A DNA stretch of 64,000 bases from Bacteroidota bacterium (GCA_013390605.1 JACAUB010000001.1:3956675-4020674), one strand, 5' to 3'. Shown: positions 48,738 to 57,385, counted from the stretch's first letter. Notes: generated from the sequence alone by a model not told the origin. Program-made: numbers and translations.

Positions 48738-50348
48738 ATGTTATCACAACCACAATATAAAGTACAAACTATTGATCACAATATGGAAGTTCCCATGGTT
48801 ATTAATGCATGTTCAAAAATGAATGGGGAACTTATTCTCACTACAGACACCCGGGTTGATGGTAAGGTATTCGGAAAAGTAGAATCAGATAGAAATATCA
48901 TCATCGGTACATCAGGATATATAAAGGGATTTCTGCGGGTCAATAATCTTGTAAGTTTTGGTAGAATTGAAGGAAATGTAATTGTTTCTGGAACCACAGT
49001 CCTTCATCCAGGTTCTTCCATTTTTGGGAACTTATATACGAAGGTAATAGAAGTAAAAGAGGGGGCTGTCATTACTGCTCGTGTCATTACATATGAAAAG
49101 CTAAAAGCATTCGACGAGGCTCAGTTACACCTCGCTGAAGAAATGTTCTCCAAACAATCAAACCGGATAAATATCCCAATATATTCAAAAACACAGATCC
49201 CCTTTGATGAAAATGTAGAGATTTTTGAAAGTGATTCAGAAATTGATTTATTAAGTAATTCAGGAGTAGAAGAACTAATTCCTGAACAAATCATAAATAG
49301 CGTAATAGAAGAATCTCCTAAAACAGAGAAACTCCATACTGATGAGCCTATTGAAGAAATAAAAAAAGAGCTTAGGTACGGACCCTTTTACGATCTTTTC
49401 AGACATGAACCCGAAAAAGAACAATCGAGTCAGCTTAGAGAAGTGGATACAGAATTTTTACGGGAACCAAACCTACACCTCGACGAAATCCTCTCTACAC
49501 ATCTAGAGGACAAATCATTACCCATGTCACCAAACGAGTTAATTCATTCAGAAATATTAGCCCCGTCTGATGAGACGCAGATAGATGTGGAAAAATCTAC
49601 TATCATAGTATCTTTATTGAATGAAATTATCAATAAAGTTCAAGAACAGGAAAATATATCTGAACTATCTGATGGAAGACAGGTAGAATTGGAGCAATCC
49701 ACCATCAAAACTTCTCTGTTGGATGAAAATATCAATACAGAACAGGAAAAGATATCCGAACTATCTGATGGAAGACAAGTAGAATTGGAGCAATCCACCA
49801 TCAAAACTTCTCTGTTGAATGAAAATATCAATATTATTGAAGAACAAGAAAATACATCTGAACTATCTGATGGAAGACAGGTAGAATTGGAGCAATCCAC
49901 CATCAAAACTTCTCTGTTGGATGAAAATATCAATATTATTGAAGAGCAAGAAAATATAGCTAAGCCAATCGTTGATATACTACCATTTACAGTCGAAAAC
50001 GAACAGAATGCTATTGTTCATCAAACAAACTATAACGAAGCAACATCAGAAACAATTACTAATTCTGTTCTTTTTGCATCATTATTGGGGCAATCTATAA
50101 AAGAAGAACCTATCATTATAAATGGGAATAAATCCGAACATAATAGTTCAACAGTAACATCAGAGAGTAAGAGCAAAGGACATACAATCTTTAACCGTGA
50201 AGAGTTGAATCACCTTTTCAGTCGTACTAAAAAGGCGGTTGTAAAATCAGTTGAAAAGAATGAAAATAAATTAAATAACACTCAGTCTTTTCTAACCAAT
50301 GCAATTAAGCAACTCCCTTTCGATGACTTTTCATCACTGTATCAGTAA
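48738..50348 (+). CDS. Bactofilin-domain cytoskeletal protein with long repeat-bearing acidic tail
   Basis: The 536-residue protein has a bactofilin (polymer-forming, DUF583) beta-helix at about residues 20-118, with the typical rungs GELILTTDTRVDGKVFGKVESDRNIIIGTSGYIKG and GRIEGNVIVSGTTVLHPGSSIFGNLYTKVIEVKEGAVI. The remaining 400 residues are acidic and apparently disordered and include three near-identical tandem units of 32-34 residues starting ELSDGRQVELEQSTIKTSLL (about 309-408) after one decayed copy. Ordinary bactofilins are 120-200 residues, so the tail is unusual. Bactofilins assemble without nucleotides into filaments at the inner membrane. The actin-like gene lies 65 bases downstream with a terminator only after it, so the pair is one operon. 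A second ATG at 48783 is possible. Confidence 0.88.
   Translation: MLSQPQYKVQTIDHNMEVPMVINACSKMNGELILTTDTRVDGKVFGKVESDRNIIIGTSGYIKGFLRVNNLVSFGRIEGNVIVSGTTVLHPGSSIFGNLYTKVIEVKEGAVITARVITYEKLKAFDEAQLHLAEEMFSKQSNRINIPIYSKTQIPFDENVEIFESDSEIDLLSNSGVEELIPEQIINSVIEESPKTEKLHTDEPIEEIKKELRYGPFYDLFRHEPEKEQSSQLREVDTEFLREPNLHLDEILSTHLEDKSLPMSPNELIHSEILAPSDETQIDVEKSTIIVSLLNEIINKVQEQENISELSDGRQVELEQSTIKTSLLDENINTEQEKISELSDGRQVELEQSTIKTSLLNENINIIEEQENTSELSDGRQVELEQSTIKTSLLDENINIIEEQENIAKPIVDILPFTVENEQNAIVHQTNYNEATSETITNSVLFASLLGQSIKEEPIIINGNKSEHNSSTVTSESKSKGHTIFNREELNHLFSRTKKAVVKSVEKNENKLNNTQSFLTNAIKQLPFDDFSSLYQ
49569..49962 (+). repeat. Tandem repeat inside the bactofilin-like gene
   Basis: Units start at 49662, 49758 and 49860 (spacings of 96 and 102 bases, in frame), nearly identical at the DNA level over their first 60 bases. 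A diverged copy precedes them from about 49569. Near-identity in synonymous sites points to recent expansion. Confidence 0.9.
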
Positions 50349-50413
50349 ACATAAATCATTCATATTGTTTCGATTAAACAATAAACATAACATAACTCAT
50401 CAAAAAATAATTT

Positions 50414-51460
50414 ATGAAACGATCGTATGTATTTCCAAGTGTTTTCGAAGAGACCTTAGTTGATTACCCAAAGGTAGCAGAGAATTTTATTGAAGGAATG
50501 AAAATTGTCAACTTCAATCAACATGACTATCTAATTGGTAATATGGCTTTAAGTGAAGGTACTTCACCCCACAAATTACTGAATAGTTCAGCACAAGAGC
50601 TCGACTATCAGTTGCTGGCATTAACCAGTTTAATCATTGCCACACAAGGAACAAGCAATAAATTAATTATTACCACCGGTTTTCCATTCATTACCCATCC
50701 TATTTTTAAAAAAGGAGCAGTTGACTTCTATTTAGGTAAACATCAGGTTAGTTTTGATACCAGAACCTTTGGCGGACCTGGTGTAGAAAATATTAGCGTA
50801 AATGTAGATACAGTAGAAGTAATTACCGAAATAGATGGCTGTATAAAAGCTATTCGAGAAGGTCAATTTGCTGAAAAACAGAACTTCTTTATTGGAAGCC
50901 TTGGATTTGGAACTTTCGAATTAGCACTATCCACACCAGCAGGTATCATTCATCGTACTGCTCATAGCGAAAAAGGGATTAACTATGCTGTTAATATTCT
51001 CGAAAACGAAATACAGAAGCACTATTACCTCAATTTACTCACCGAACAACAAATAGAACGTGCCTTCCAACGTGGGTTCTTTGTTATTAACCGTCGTAAG
51101 GTAGATATCACCGAAATACGAAAACGTGCTTTAACGAGTTACTACAATGAAGTTATCTCACCAGCCATGCGTAAGAAGTTTACCAACGAAGACTTCTCGA
51201 AAACTACCAAGTTATATCTTGCTGGTGGAGGTGCCATGTATCAGGAGTTAGTAAACCTATTTAAAGAAGAGTTTCAAGATATCCTGGAGATTATTGTCTA
51301 TCCAGAACCCTATCTCACTGCAAGCGAAGGATATTGCTTAAATTCGATATCATTAGCTCGAACAAATAATATTCTGGAAATTAAAGACAACGTAGCTTAT
51401 GTAGGAATCGACCTCGGTAACTCAAATACCGTAGTCACCGTTTATACCAACAACGACTAA
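50414..51460 (+). CDS. ParM/Ta0583-like actin-family protein, apparently circularly permuted
   Basis: The 348-residue protein begins KRSYVFPSVFEE, the segment normally found 20-30 residues into ParM-like actins. Then follow HDYLIGNMAL, LIITTGFP, a phosphate-2-like block FIGSLGFGTFELAL (160-171), KGINYAV, the adenosine motif LYLAGGGAMYQEL (267-279) and YPEPYLTASEGYCL. The phosphate-1 motif YVGIDLGNSNTVVTVY, always at the N-terminus of known actins, is at residues 329-344, the very C-terminus. A stop-rich stretch before 50414 excludes an upstream extension. The Asp usual in phosphate-2 is replaced by Ser162, so ATP hydrolysis may be altered. It shares an operon with the bactofilin-like protein and likely forms or organises filaments. 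Family is inferred from motifs; no search was run. Confidence 0.78.
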   Translation: MKRSYVFPSVFEETLVDYPKVAENFIEGMKIVNFNQHDYLIGNMALSEGTSPHKLLNSSAQELDYQLLALTSLIIATQGTSNKLIITTGFPFITHPIFKKGAVDFYLGKHQVSFDTRTFGGPGVENISVNVDTVEVITEIDGCIKAIREGQFAEKQNFFIGSLGFGTFELALSTPAGIIHRTAHSEKGINYAVNILENEIQKHYYLNLLTEQQIERAFQRGFFVINRRKVDITEIRKRALTSYYNEVISPAMRKKFTNEDFSKTTKLYLAGGGAMYQELVNLFKEEFQDILEIIVYPEPYLTASEGYCLNSISLARTNNILEIKDNVAYVGIDLGNSNTVVTVYTNND

Positions 51461-51484
51461 CAGACATAGAATATTAAATGGTTT

Positions 51485-51520
51485 AACAGGGACAGGTTTC
51501 TAGCAGGTCCCTGTTTTTAT
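51485..51520 (+). terminator. Rho-independent terminator of the bactofilin-actin operon
   Basis: A perfect nine-bp stem (51485-51493 with 51507-51515) follows 24 bases after the actin stop and is followed by T-rich sequence. Confidence 0.85.
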
Positions 51521-51660
51521 TTTATATGATTTTAACTCAATTTCCTCTCCTACTTTCGAATGCGGAATAATGAATAAAACTGTCGACTAAATAACATAAT
51601 CGACATTCGAATATCTGTATCAATTAATTATTCTTACTCACAAATAAAAGGGTTTATATA

Positions 51661-53439
51661 TCATATTTGTTGTTTTTGATACATTTCTTTAAAAGCACCA
51701 TTTATCGCTGTTAGCTCGCTAAAAGTGCCATGTTCTACAATTTCTCCCTCTTTCATTACATAAATATGATCTGCAATTTTTAAATTATGAAGGCGATGAG
51801 TGATAAGAACCACCATCTTATTATTAAATCTTGATTTGAACTCCTTTATTAATTCATATTCAGCAACCGGATCAATATGGCTTGTAGGCTCATCCAGAAT
51901 TAAAATATTCGATGATCTATAAAAAGCCCGGGCTAAAGCTAACTTTTGCCATTGCCCCCCACTTAATTCTTCACTATTGATAAACGATCGCCCAAGTATT
52001 GTATCATATCCGAATTGTAATGATTGTATAAAATCATGTGCACCTGCACTAATAGCACTTTGAATCATTCTATCTGTATCTATTTCATTTCCAAACCCTA
52101 ACTGAATATTTTCTTTAATACTAATGTAATACTTTCCAAAATCCTGAAAAACAACCGAAATATTCTTTCGTAACTCATTTTCAGAGATTTCTTTCATGTT
52201 TTTTATCCCAACTTTTATTTCGCCCTCTTTAACATCATAAAGTCGACATAGAAGCTTTACTAACGTTGACTTTCCTGAACCATTTTCACCTACAATGGCA
52301 ATGATTTCACCTGGATTACATGAGAGACTAACATCATGGAGAACTCTTTTCTTAGCATTAGGATAAGTAAAACTCAAATTGGCCACACTGAGTTTATCCC
52401 ATTTTATATTTGAGATATCATGAGAAATTTTATTTCCTTTAGTTGTTAAGCTTAAATCAAGAAAAGCAAATATGTCGCCGAGAAAAAGTTGAGACTGATA
52501 AAGCTGAACTACCGTCTGCAACCATGTTTTTAACGCACTTTGTAATCGCTGAAAAGCTTGAAAATATAAAATAAATCCCCCGATTGAAATAACGCCCGCC
52601 AGCGTTTGTAAAGCAAGTCGAAGGTACATTATGCAGATCACAACAATTTCCACCAATTGAGCACTAAAACCCGCAATTGACTGTTTCTTGTTCAGTGATG
52701 TTTTTTCACGGAACAACAATTTTCTAATCTCAATAAACCGTTTTAAGAACGAAGATCCAAATCCGAATGCCCGCACTTCCTTCGCATTTACTTCAGAAGT
52801 AAGTATTAAATTCAGATATCCTGATTTTCTCTCCAGTTCAGCACTCTTCTTTTCTAGGGAGTAGGTCGATTTACCATTATACCATCGAATAGCAATAATT
52901 GGGATAGCAATGATAACCAATGAAACAGCATAGGTCCAACCCAAAGTAAAGAAAAGAGCAGAAAGAACAAGGATTGAAAAACTCGATTCGACCAACTGGC
53001 TTATCGTATTTACAACTGCCGGAGCTTTATATATCGCCTGGTATTGAGCTAGATGCAATGTATTATGATACTCTGGATTTTCATAATACGCTAATTCAAC
53101 ATCTATTGCTTTTTTGATAACTGACTGTGAGAAATAATCAGTTACTAACAGTTGCTGAATTCCGGAAATATAATTAGACAAATGCATTATAGCTGCATTC
53201 ACCAATTGAATGATCAATAACCAACTAATTGTCCAGAGAATAGCATTCTGGTTTATCGCCTTTACATGAGTGATCAGGTCGACAAGTTCTTTGGTCTTGA
53301 ATAATATCATAATAGGAATAACGGACAATAGAATTTTCAATATCAGATTAACTACTGATATTAAAGGTCCTGCATTCCATATCTGTACGATTATTCTTAC
53401 AAAATCTTTTATTGGAGTACCATTTTCTTTTCTTGTCAT
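51661..53439 (-). CDS. ABC exporter (fused membrane and ATPase domains) of the RiPP cluster
   Basis: The 592-residue half-transporter has a six-helix membrane domain (about 20-325) and a nucleotide-binding domain with Walker A GENGSGKSTLV, signature ELSGGQWQKLALARAF, Walker B ILILDEPTSHID and the H-loop ITHRL. There is no N-terminal C39 peptidase domain, so this exporter does not cut leader peptides itself. It is the last gene of the minus-strand cluster and is preceded by the nucleotidyltransferase gene (127-base gap). It should export the finished peptide, acting as a homodimer in the inner membrane. Confidence 0.93.
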   Translation of the reverse strand: MTRKENGTPIKDFVRIIVQIWNAGPLISVVNLILKILLSVIPIMILFKTKELVDLITHVKAINQNAILWTISWLLIIQLVNAAIMHLSNYISGIQQLLVTDYFSQSVIKKAIDVELAYYENPEYHNTLHLAQYQAIYKAPAVVNTISQLVESSFSILVLSALFFTLGWTYAVSLVIIAIPIIAIRWYNGKSTYSLEKKSAELERKSGYLNLILTSEVNAKEVRAFGFGSSFLKRFIEIRKLLFREKTSLNKKQSIAGFSAQLVEIVVICIMYLRLALQTLAGVISIGGFILYFQAFQRLQSALKTWLQTVVQLYQSQLFLGDIFAFLDLSLTTKGNKISHDISNIKWDKLSVANLSFTYPNAKKRVLHDVSLSCNPGEIIAIVGENGSGKSTLVKLLCRLYDVKEGEIKVGIKNMKEISENELRKNISVVFQDFGKYYISIKENIQLGFGNEIDTDRMIQSAISAGAHDFIQSLQFGYDTILGRSFINSEELSGGQWQKLALARAFYRSSNILILDEPTSHIDPVAEYELIKEFKSRFNNKMVVLITHRLHNLKIADHIYVMKEGEIVEHGTFSELTAINGAFKEMYQKQQI

Positions 53440-53566
53440 GAATAAAATTTGTGACGAACCTATACGAATGATGCTCTTTAAGATTCACAATAATATTTTG
53501 CTTTCATTTTATAGTAATGTAGCCTCAATGGGAGTAAATTACTCATCATATATTTCTTGTCTTTAT

Positions 53567-54784
53567 TCAATTTCCCAACCAATCTCTTAGAAGAATCTCT
53601 TCTTTCGTCTTGTCCATTAATTCTTCATTAGCTCTTAGCGTTTTCAAAATATCTGATTTGTAGGTTTTGGTTAAATTAAATAATCGCTTAGGATAGTATT
53701 TAAAAACTTCCCAATTATTTTTTAAGTTGTGCTTAAACCTCATTTTCGAAGGAGACATAAATACGTACTTCAATATAATAACAATCTTTTGTAGCAAATT
53801 TGCATGGTATAAGATTGGAATAACATTCTCAGAATCGATGTCGCTGAAATAGATAATTCTGTTAAGTGCTGCTTCTTTTATCTCTTTGCTGAGGTCAACA
53901 TTTAATACTTGAAAGAAATGATCTGGAATGTCTGCACTAACTATATTTTTTGCTAACCAACCAACTAGTGCAAACCGGCGTCTATAACTAGTTTCGATTA
54001 TCTTATCTGATACAAGATCCCAATCAATATCATTTTGATATTTCTGAATGATTACGGTAATATCCAATAAGTTTTTCAATGATGATCTAAGTTCGTCATT
54101 CAGTCCAATATGAAGCATTATTTGAAAAACAATTGCACTTGGTTTAAACACCAATGCACTGCCATTCCCAAATTGCTTTTCTTCAATTTCATCAATCAGC
54201 CAGTTCGTGACTCTTTCTGTATCTGGAGTTTGGAATTTAGGTTGAATCAACGTCCAATGAAATTCTATGCTTCTCCTTCCAGCTTTCGTAAATGGAGGAA
54301 GATGTCGGTTGTACTTCTTTAAATTTTCGAATACAAAATAATTACTCTGATATCCTGATGCCACTAATGCATCTACCCCTTTCAATACATATTCTTCCCT
54401 GACAAATAGGTCAATATCTCCCATTGGCCTCAACGCTGGGGATGGATAAACATGAAAAGCCAGATGAGATCCTTTTAAAAGAAGAACTGGAATCTGAGCT
54501 TTTTTAAAGATAAGACTTATCTCTTCCAGATTTTGTAAATGCTTAATATTGCCTACAGAAAAATGCATTAATTGCAACTTTATTCTACGCAGCCAATCTT
54601 CAGGAATAATATTTTCTGATTTCTTTTGACTAAGAGAATAATATAAATAACATAAAACACCTTGCTTTTGAGTAAATTCAAACAGATCAATCCATTCCTG
54701 TTCACTAAGAACAGGAATGGATAAGTTATCATTTCCAAATATTTGGCAGATGTTGCGTAACTTCTCTTTTCCAGAGAGTCCCAT
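53567..54784 (-). CDS. Nucleotidyltransferase-family protein (NTP_transf_5 type) in RiPP cluster
   Basis: The 405-residue protein has a helical N-terminal part and the nucleotidyltransferase core LLLKGSHLAFHVYPSPALRPMGDIDLFV, with the catalytic G-S (105-106) and the metal-binding Asp pair of GDIDLF (122-127). This matches the uncharacterised nucleotidyltransferase family PF14907, seen in some lasso-peptide and other RiPP clusters. It may attach a nucleotide to the peptide, or to a sugar or kinase product. It lies between the protease and exporter genes (63 and 127 bases away), so it is a member of the same unit. No peptide target has been shown. Confidence 0.88.
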   Translation of the reverse strand: MGLSGKEKLRNICQIFGNDNLSIPVLSEQEWIDLFEFTQKQGVLCYLYYSLSQKKSENIIPEDWLRRIKLQLMHFSVGNIKHLQNLEEISLIFKKAQIPVLLLKGSHLAFHVYPSPALRPMGDIDLFVREEYVLKGVDALVASGYQSNYFVFENLKKYNRHLPPFTKAGRRSIEFHWTLIQPKFQTPDTERVTNWLIDEIEEKQFGNGSALVFKPSAIVFQIMLHIGLNDELRSSLKNLLDITVIIQKYQNDIDWDLVSDKIIETSYRRRFALVGWLAKNIVSADIPDHFFQVLNVDLSKEIKEAALNRIIYFSDIDSENVIPILYHANLLQKIVIILKYVFMSPSKMRFKHNLKNNWEVFKYYPKRLFNLTKTYKSDILKTLRANEELMDKTKEEILLRDWLGN

Positions 54785-54847
54785 AGCTTTTATTTTTAGT
54801 GGCAGAAAAATACTCTATTTTATAAACATCTCTAGTAACATGATTGA

Positions 54848-55432
54848 TCAAGCATTGGGAATTGGCAATAACTTTTCATCAATAAAAATTCGCCATGGTC
54901 GATAAATGATCCAACGATGACAGCGAACATCGTATCGACCAACCAAAATCTTGCCGATATACAAATGAGCTTGTTCTCTTTTATATTGAATGATTCGAGG
55001 TTTATATTTATTCGGTAATAACTTAATAAAAATTCCTAATCTTGATAAAAGACGATACCCAAACGTGAAAAGAAATAAAAAATATTGTAATAATATCTTT
55101 CTGATCTGTAGATAATGATGCAATAAATAACCATATTTATAACAATGCACTTTATATCGCTTTTCCCCTCTAAAAGCAGCTACGACTTTACCCACAATAT
55201 CATCATAAATAATAGGTTCGTCATCTATCAGATTATTATCCCCCCTGGTAATAAATCCTGTTTGAGTAAGTTTTATAATTCGATGAACAACAGCCTTCTC
55301 ACTCTTGTTTTTAAAAACAATTACATCTCCAAGGTAATAACGATCAACCCTGATTGTTTCCAATATCATTGGCTCCAATAAAGTTGGATTCATACTATTA
55401 CCCACCATAGAATATATTCTCTCTGATGTCAT
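54848..55432 (-). CDS. S26-family signal-peptidase-like protein, possible leader peptidase
   Basis: The 194-residue protein opens directly with the catalytic block MVGNSMNPTL (Ser13), followed by DVIVFK, KAVVHRII and TRGDNN. The base seems to be His in VVHR (Ser-His type, as in SipW or the eukaryotic signal peptidase) rather than Lys. The usual N-terminal membrane anchor is missing; the only hydrophobic stretch is near residues 110-135 (LLQYFLFLFTFGYRLL). It starts one base before the end of the upstream radical SAM gene, so it belongs to the RiPP operon. As the exporter has no peptidase domain, this enzyme is the best candidate to remove the leader peptide. Confidence 0.85.
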   Translation of the reverse strand: MTSERIYSMVGNSMNPTLLEPMILETIRVDRYYLGDVIVFKNKSEKAVVHRIIKLTQTGFITRGDNNLIDDEPIIYDDIVGKVVAAFRGEKRYKVHCYKYGYLLHHYLQIRKILLQYFLFLFTFGYRLLSRLGIFIKLLPNKYKPRIIQYKREQAHLYIGKILVGRYDVRCHRWIIYRPWRIFIDEKLLPIPNA

Positions 55433-55433
55433 T

Positions 55434-56489
55434 TTATATTAATCTTGATTCCGGAAACACTCCTGCTTCTTCTGCCAGTTCGCAAAACCAGAAAGGAGAT
55501 GTTAAATCTTTACTTCTATAATAGTTTTGAGCTACACACGATCCAAGGCATTTCGATTTAAGCAAACATCGGCTACAAACACCTTTCAATTGCGATGGAA
55601 TCTCCTCTCTTATTTTCAATAAAACAGGATTTTCACTCCATATTGTCGCGAGTGAATCTTCTCCTACTTTTCCAAAAATTAATTCAGGAATCTGTTCACC
55701 AATACCACAAAGCGCATATTTACCAGTAGCCAAAACGCCCAGAATATTCATAATACCACAACGACTCCATTTATTACTGAGTCGACTCAATGGCTGGAAA
55801 GCAACAGGATAATCGTAATTTAAATGTATCCTGGTAGTAGGCTGAAGCTCAAATTCAACTTTCTTTCCAAGTTCCAATAATTCAGAAATGCCCAATGTTT
55901 CATCCTGTTCGTGCAGGTTTTCTCCCCTTGCAGTAGGTTGTATAATGTTAAATTTTATTGATGTTGCACCAAGCTTCTCCCCAAGGCTAACAATTTCTGA
56001 TATTTCAACTGCATTGTGACGCATTACAGAGAAAATAATTTGTGGACGTAATCCCGCTTTGGACAGATACCCAATAGCATTACAGGCAGCAGCGAAAGAT
56101 CCTTTGACTCCACGAACCCATTCGTGTGTATCGGCAGAAGCGCCGTCCAAACTTACCGACACAAATGCTTTTTTATTTTCAGCAATTTTGGCAACCAGTT
56201 CTTTTGTACAAACCAATCCGTTTGTTTCAATAGTCAGACGAAGTTTTTCTTTCTTAATGATCTCCAAAATTGTTATAATTTCAGGATGCATCAAAGGTTC
56301 GCCACCTGTTAGCTTCACAGCTTCTAACCCCAAAGGACGTGCTTCTTTGAAAACCTTTTGTATTAATGCAATATCAAGCACCGGATATTTAGTACCTCTG
56401 GCATCATATTTTGGAGCCAGCCAGCAATGGCGGCAAGCTAAATTACACCCTTCGGTTAAATATAAATATAACTGAGATAATTGAACCAT
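55434..56489 (-). CDS. Radical SAM/SPASM peptide maturase (second of the cluster)
   Basis: The 351-residue protein has the cluster motif CNLACRHC (Cys15, Cys19, Cys22), KLTGGEPLMHPE, TNG and VSLDGASADTHEWVRG in the barrel. A Cys-rich SPASM-like C-terminus follows (SRCGIMNILGVLATGKYALCG, GVCSRCLLKSKCLGSCVAQ, FWFCELAE) that should hold auxiliary 4Fe-4S clusters. Enzymes of this type crosslink side chains of ribosomal peptides. The gene follows the precursor array after a terminator-like hairpin and overlaps the S26 peptidase unit (one-base gap). Arrangement with a second SPASM enzyme, PqqD and an HprK-like protein resembles what TIGRFAMs called the SynChlorMet cassette; that likeness is from memory. 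Confidence 0.92.
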   Translation of the reverse strand: MVQLSQLYLYLTEGCNLACRHCWLAPKYDARGTKYPVLDIALIQKVFKEARPLGLEAVKLTGGEPLMHPEIITILEIIKKEKLRLTIETNGLVCTKELVAKIAENKKAFVSVSLDGASADTHEWVRGVKGSFAAACNAIGYLSKAGLRPQIIFSVMRHNAVEISEIVSLGEKLGATSIKFNIIQPTARGENLHEQDETLGISELLELGKKVEFELQPTTRIHLNYDYPVAFQPLSRLSNKWSRCGIMNILGVLATGKYALCGIGEQIPELIFGKVGEDSLATIWSENPVLLKIREEIPSQLKGVCSRCLLKSKCLGSCVAQNYYRSKDLTSPFWFCELAEEAGVFPESRLI

Positions 56490-56975
56490 TCAGAATAATT
56501 TTAAACGATAATAAAAAGTATTTTTTCATTGAAACAGACATCCATCCGAAAGCATATAACACTCTATTTTAATGGCGTTAAGATAGATTAAGCCTAGGTG
56601 ATTTTGTATACTTCTTTTTCATACAACACAAAAAATGGAGTAGAATAAGATCTGATACTTTATGCAATATAGCAGTTCCTCATAAGCAACTTATGATACA
56701 AAAAAGGCTGGCTGCACCAGCCACATATTCCTCACCAGAGCAGCCATGCTACAAATACCCAAAGACTCTTTCAATTAAAAAATCTGATCAATTTTGAGAC
56801 CCACTTCATGAATAATAATTCTCCTTCATTTTAAAGCGTTTCAATAAGCATAAATCACACGTCTCAAGACCTTATATACGATTTAATATACAGTCTTCAG
56901 AATTAATTTATTTATCTAGACGGCAATAATTATGATTAGAAATCAACAAATACGATCTGTCCAGCACGCTGATCG
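56490..56975. other. Intergenic region, 486 bases, between precursor array and second enzyme block
   Basis: No further precursor-like ORF was found. It contains an intrinsic terminator-like hairpin for minus-strand transcription, and the part from 56490 to 56690 probably holds a promoter or processing site for the rSAM-protease-nucleotidyltransferase-ABC block. Confidence 0.55.
56700..56722 (-). terminator. Terminator/attenuator inside the RiPP cluster
   Basis: Reading the minus strand, GGCTGG, a five-base loop and CCAGCC are followed by a T6 run: a textbook intrinsic terminator. It lies 254 bases after the last precursor gene and before the second radical SAM gene. Confidence 0.8.
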
Positions 56976-57152
56976 TTAACCCGGAGTAACACCAACCCCT
57001 GTACTGCAACTAGATCCAGCAGCAGATCCGTTACTACAAGTGAAACCTGGCGTAGCCTGAGCCCCACTTATATTATTCAGATCAATCAGCTCAGGAACTT
57101 GATATTCTTTGCCAACTGTTTTATCAGCAATTTTTGTATTTCCCTTTTTCAT
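56976..57152 (-). CDS. RiPP precursor peptide 5 (58 aa, C-x9-C core)
   Basis: From the ATG at 57152: MKKGNTKIADKTVGKEYQ at the start, then a leader with PELIDLNN, and a Gly/Ser-rich C-terminus holding CSNGSAAGSSC and ending VGVTPG. The frame is open for eight more codons upstream, but the other copies all begin at the equivalent Met. Leader residues DKTV-x-x-EYQ-x-PEL-x-DLNN are shared with four sister genes, and the two Cys keep nine residues between them. It is the last copy of the array (62 bases after precursor 4). The Cys pair is the probable site of radical SAM chemistry or a disulfide. Confidence 0.85.
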   Translation of the reverse strand: MKKGNTKIADKTVGKEYQVPELIDLNNISGAQATPGFTCSNGSAAGSSCSTGVGVTPG

Positions 57153-57214
57153 ATTTAAAGATTTTGACAGACGCAATCATTACAATTGATGTAATTTCTA
57201 TGAGTTCTGTACTT

Positions 57215-57385
57215 TTAAGTTGGGCCAGATGTTCCTGAGTTACATGAAATTCCATTACCTGATCCATTGGAACACTGGGTAGGAATAGCCTGAGCCTCAC
57301 TAAGATTATTCAGATCAATCAATTCTGGAGCCTGATATTCTTTGCCAACTGTTTTGTCAGCATTCATTACATTTTCATTTTTCAT
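57215..57385 (-). CDS. RiPP precursor peptide 4 (56 aa, C-x9-C core)
   Basis: Translated by hand from the ATG at 57385: starts MKNENVMNADKTVGKEYQ, continues PELIDLNNLSEAQA, and has the core CSNGSGNGISC followed by NSGTSGPT. It is too short for a simple ORF length cut-off. The stop TAA at 57215-57217 and the 56-residue length match two sister copies exactly. Upstream 40 bases (TTTAAAATCTTTAAAT-type leader before ATG) are nearly the same as those before precursors 2 and 5, showing that whole gene units were duplicated. Confidence 0.85.
   Translation of the reverse strand: MKNENVMNADKTVGKEYQAPELIDLNNLSEAQAIPTQCSNGSGNGISCNSGTSGPT

Noticed and set aside
50414-51460. Actin-like gene as a truncated pseudogene of a tandem array
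   Set aside because: The C-terminal phosphate-1 segment continues smoothly from the last domain and exactly supplies the part missing at the N-terminus; the frame is intact, with its own start and terminator. It remains the main alternative to permutation.
56059-56475. 138-codon plus-strand frame within the second radical SAM gene
   Set aside because: Antisense shadow; the opposite strand has all radical SAM motifs.
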